A stretch of DNA of 64,000 nucleotides from Saprospiraceae bacterium (lineage in GTDB: Bacteria > Bacteroidota > Bacteroidia > Chitinophagales > Saprospiraceae): positions 1 through 64,000 of the forward strand of contig JALSGS010000007.1 in assembly GCA_026982695.1 (NCBI GenBank), read 5' to 3'. Each line of letters opens with the position of its first letter. The stretch's first letter is position 1. Of this stretch, positions 62,486-64,000 are shown one piece after another. A program made the position numbers and the translations under genes. The notes beneath the pieces were generated by a model. The model saw only the letters and a list, made by a program, of their open reading frames with translations, had not been told where the DNA came from and made no database searches.

Positions 62486-62555
62486 GTCGCACCCTTTTCA
62501 AGGTGCGACCGAATGCTACTAACAAATTATAATCTCATGAAAAAAACGAATCCAA
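62486..62555. repeat. Hairpin plus 44-nt core, copy 1
   Basis: Hairpin GTCGCACC (62486-62493) / GGTGCGAC (62502-62509), 8 bp, is followed two bases later by a 44-nt core (62512-62555). On the minus strand the core reads TTTG, 21 nt, TATAATTTG, like a promoter, and the hairpin is followed by eight T, like a terminator. On the plus strand the core contains ATG AAA AAA ACG, the start of an 18-codon frame. Confidence 0.7.
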
Positions 62556-62848
62556 ACTCCTTAACGGCAATCGTCTGCGTTTGTTTGAAGTAACTGGCCA
62601 AAAAGTTTGCCAAAAAAGGTTCTTAGATAAACTTTAACACATTTGTACCCTATTGATACTCAAAAAGAGTTTTTAAGGTTTCAAATTGTTTTGATAAATA
62701 TTCCAGCTATCTTACAGCTACTCCTGTTACTTACAGATAATAAACGCAGACAAACCGTAAATATTTTGTGAATAGCTCTTTAGGCTAAGCAGTGGGCATA
62801 CGCACGTTCGGAAAAGCTAGCCCAAAAGCAATTATCCCTTTATTTTAA

Positions 62849-62870
62849 CGCCAGCTTTTGGCGGTTTTTT
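62849..62870 (+). terminator. Plus-strand intrinsic terminator in the gene-poor segment
   Basis: CGCCA (62849-62853) pairs with TGGCG (62859-62863), followed by G and six T. No recognised plus-strand gene precedes it, apart from the 18-codon frame of copy 1. Confidence 0.55.
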
Positions 62871-62876
62871 CAAAAG

Positions 62877-62947
62877 GCCGCATCCAGGTCAGGGATGCGG
62901 CAAAATGCTACTAACAAATTATAATCTCATAAAAAGAACGAATCCAA
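62877..62947. repeat. Hairpin plus 44-nt core, copy 2
   Basis: Hairpin GCCGCATCC (62877-62885) / GGATGCGGC (62893-62901), 9 bp, then two bases, then a 44-nt core (62904-62947) identical to copy 1 at 42 positions. The arms differ from copy 1 at paired positions, so pairing is kept. Here the ATG of copy 1 is ATA. Confidence 0.7.
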
Positions 62948-62956
62948 GTTTGGGTT

Positions 62957-62987
62957 CCCCCCTCAATGAGGGGGGATTTGGTTTTTT
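62957..62987 (+). terminator. GC-rich hairpin with T-run after copy 2
   Basis: CCCCCCTCA and TGAGGGGGG (62957-62975) are exact complements with almost no loop, followed by ATTTGGTTTTTT. It reads as a plus-strand terminator. Confidence 0.55.
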
Positions 62988-63007
62988 GGGCCCATGTGGA
63001 TTCATGG

Positions 63008-63045
63008 GAAAAAGTACCTGGTGGCCCTGGCGGCAACCAGGTACT
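63008..63045 (-). terminator. Intrinsic terminator of the T9SS-sorted protein gene
   Basis: AGTACCTGGT (63013-63022) and ACCAGGTACT (63036-63045) pair over 10 bp. On the minus strand five T follow. It lies 77 nt after the stop at 63122. Confidence 0.75.
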
Positions 63046-63121
63046 GTAATCGGTTTTTGAGATGTAGACTGAACTTTTTCAGTCGCAGGTAGATTTGGAT
63101 ACATTCAAGGGATAATATGCC

Positions 63122-64000
63122 TTATTGGGCAATCATTTTTGCAGTGTACCATGTGTTCCCATTGGCATAGATGCGGAATAGATACATGCCTTTGGGCAAA
63201 TGCGTGGCATTTACTTTGGTTTGGCCATTTACAAATCGGCCTTGCAAGAGCGTACGTCCTGTGAGATCTGTGACTTCCCATTGTGCTTGCTGCCAGGGTG
63301 CGCCTTCGAGTTTTACTTCGCAAGTAGCCCTAAAAGGATTAGGCCACAAATGCACCTTCAAGCCGGGCAGGTTGGGTTGGCTTGTACTCGTAATGACGAG
63401 GAAGTCTGTTAATTCACCTCCTTCCACGATGTGTAGTGTCGTGGGAGTTTCTTGAGGTGGTTCGTATCCGACATAGGCAACAGCTCGGTTATAGATGTGG
63501 GTACCGGAAGGGTTAGCCGGTTTTTGGGATATGCGGAATTGCACAAATCCTCCCGAAGTACCTGAACCCGAGCCGTTGCTTGCCAGGATAATATCTTCGA
63601 TCACGATCTTCACAATCCCCTGATCGTACACGATTAAGTCATAGGGATGTGAGCTGGCTCCTTTCTCGATAGATTCTACAGATAGCCATGGCGAAAGCGT
63701 GTCCCGTATTACTATGCGTGTTACTGTATCTGATCCGTTATTGACAAAACGCACCACATAGTCGATATCGGTTGTTTGTGTGATGAACATGCTGTCACCA
63801 TAGCCTTTGGGATAGCCTCGCAGTAAGGGTGCGTCTTGTATTTGGGACACGCTTTCCTGTACATCGATGGCTTGAAAGATGTCCTTTTCGTCTTCAGGGT
63901 ATTGGGTAACCATGCCGGTTGAGAAGGGCATGCCAGCATCGGCACACCCTTCCACTGCGACAGTGGGGTAACTATTTCCTGGGTGGAAGGGTGATTGTTG
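63122..64000 (-). CDS. Secreted protein with T9SS type A sorting domain (5' end outside window)
   Basis: The frame stays open to base 64000 (it continues as QQSPFHPGNSYPTVAVEGC...), so at least 292 residues belong to a larger protein. The region DIDYVVRFVNNGSDTVTRIVIRDTLSPWLSV is the DUF11/conserved-repeat type fold, with acidic pairs and a repeated-domain look. The end (LKVHLWPNPFRATCEVKLEG... GMYLFRIYANGNTWYTAKMIAQ) is a type IX secretion C-terminal domain. It should be exported through the outer membrane. Function of the exported part unknown. Confidence 0.85.
   Translation of the reverse strand, partial: QQSPFHPGNSYPTVAVEGCADAGMPFSTGMVTQYPEDEKDIFQAIDVQESVSQIQDAPLLRGYPKGYGDSMFITQTTDIDYVVRFVNNGSDTVTRIVIRDTLSPWLSVESIEKGASSHPYDLIVYDQGIVKIVIEDIILASNGSGSGTSGGFVQFRISQKPANPSGTHIYNRAVAYVGYEPPQETPTTLHIVEGGELTDFLVITSTSQPNLPGLKVHLWPNPFRATCEVKLEGAPWQQAQWEVTDLTGRTLLQGRFVNGQTKVNATHLPKGMYLFRIYANGNTWYTAKMIAQ

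Larger units (their letters stand above)
62263..63121. other. Gene-poor segment between the curlin-like gene and the T9SS protein
   Basis: 859 nt without a convincing gene. It holds a duplicated hairpin-plus-core element (listed separately), two plus-strand terminators (62849-62870 and 62957-62987), a minus-strand terminator (63008-63045) and a CCCATG/CATGGG hairpin around 62991-63008. An 18-codon frame at 62537-62593 starts within the first copy. Confidence 0.6.

Overview
This window comes from a Bacteroidota genome. The sequence shows type IX secretion C-terminal sorting domains, the gliding lipoprotein GldH, Bacteroidota-type barrels (DUF6089), a DUF4369/TlpA-type thioredoxin lipoprotein and arrays of PD40, TPR and thrombospondin type 3 repeats. 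Purine-rich ribosome binding sites are almost absent, and several promoters fit the phylum's TTTG-N19/20-TAnnTTTG consensus. Moderate base composition, a long urocanate hydratase and a curlin-like amyloid are compatible with Saprospirales or Chitinophagales relatives, but that placement is a guess. I see no rRNA, tRNA, CRISPR array, insertion sequence or prophage; this is an ordinary chromosomal stretch with a few odd loci.

Layout. 0-7 kb: an OmpA/TSP3 protein cut by the window edge, MutS2, an acyl desaturase and a kelch protein carrying a T9SS signal. 7.3-12 kb: a tightly packed operon of three poorly known genes, namely a membrane protein, a subtilase without signal peptide (start overlapping the previous stop) and an exported helical protein with a strand-rich end. 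12-18 kb: an APC permease, urocanate hydratase, an orphan ABC-2 permease and two small envelope proteins. 18-24 kb: a diheme cytochrome c peroxidase behind a long leader, a papain-like protein whose catalytic Cys is Ser, a small membrane protein behind two strong hairpins, a Rieske oxygenase and a KirBac channel. 24-33 kb: an ECF sigma / anti-sigma / Spy-like stress operon, a DmpA-type peptidase, a thioredoxin lipoprotein, an adenylate cyclase, two Skp-like chaperones and a PAS histidine kinase. 33-43 kb: a giant TPR protein with a barrel partner, a glutamate synthase-like flavoprotein, and RecQ translationally joined to a glycosyltransferase. 43-52 kb: a beta-helix protein, a DUF6089 barrel behind a hairpin-rich leader, ArsM, a Ca2+/Na+ antiporter with GldH, a PD40 protein, and an ECF sigma factor overlapping a membrane protein that ends in a barrel-like domain. 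52-64 kb: an esterase gene interrupted by an in-frame stop, a PD40-OmpA protein, adenine deaminase, a tail-specific protease, an ABC-F ATPase, a curlin-like amyloid, a gene-poor segment with a duplicated hairpin-plus-44-nt element, and the end of a T9SS-exported protein.

Themes. Most genes serve the cell envelope: export (T9SS cargo, GldH), chaperones (Skp, Spy-like), peptidoglycan or outer-membrane linkage (OmpA domains), periplasmic proteolysis (tail-specific protease) and two envelope-type sigma factor circuits. The strongest candidates for undescribed biology are the membrane protein/subtilase operon, the duplicated element with compensatory hairpin changes near 62.5-62.9 kb, the structured leader near 45.5 kb, the Ser-for-Cys papain-like protein and the anti-sigma/barrel fusion.
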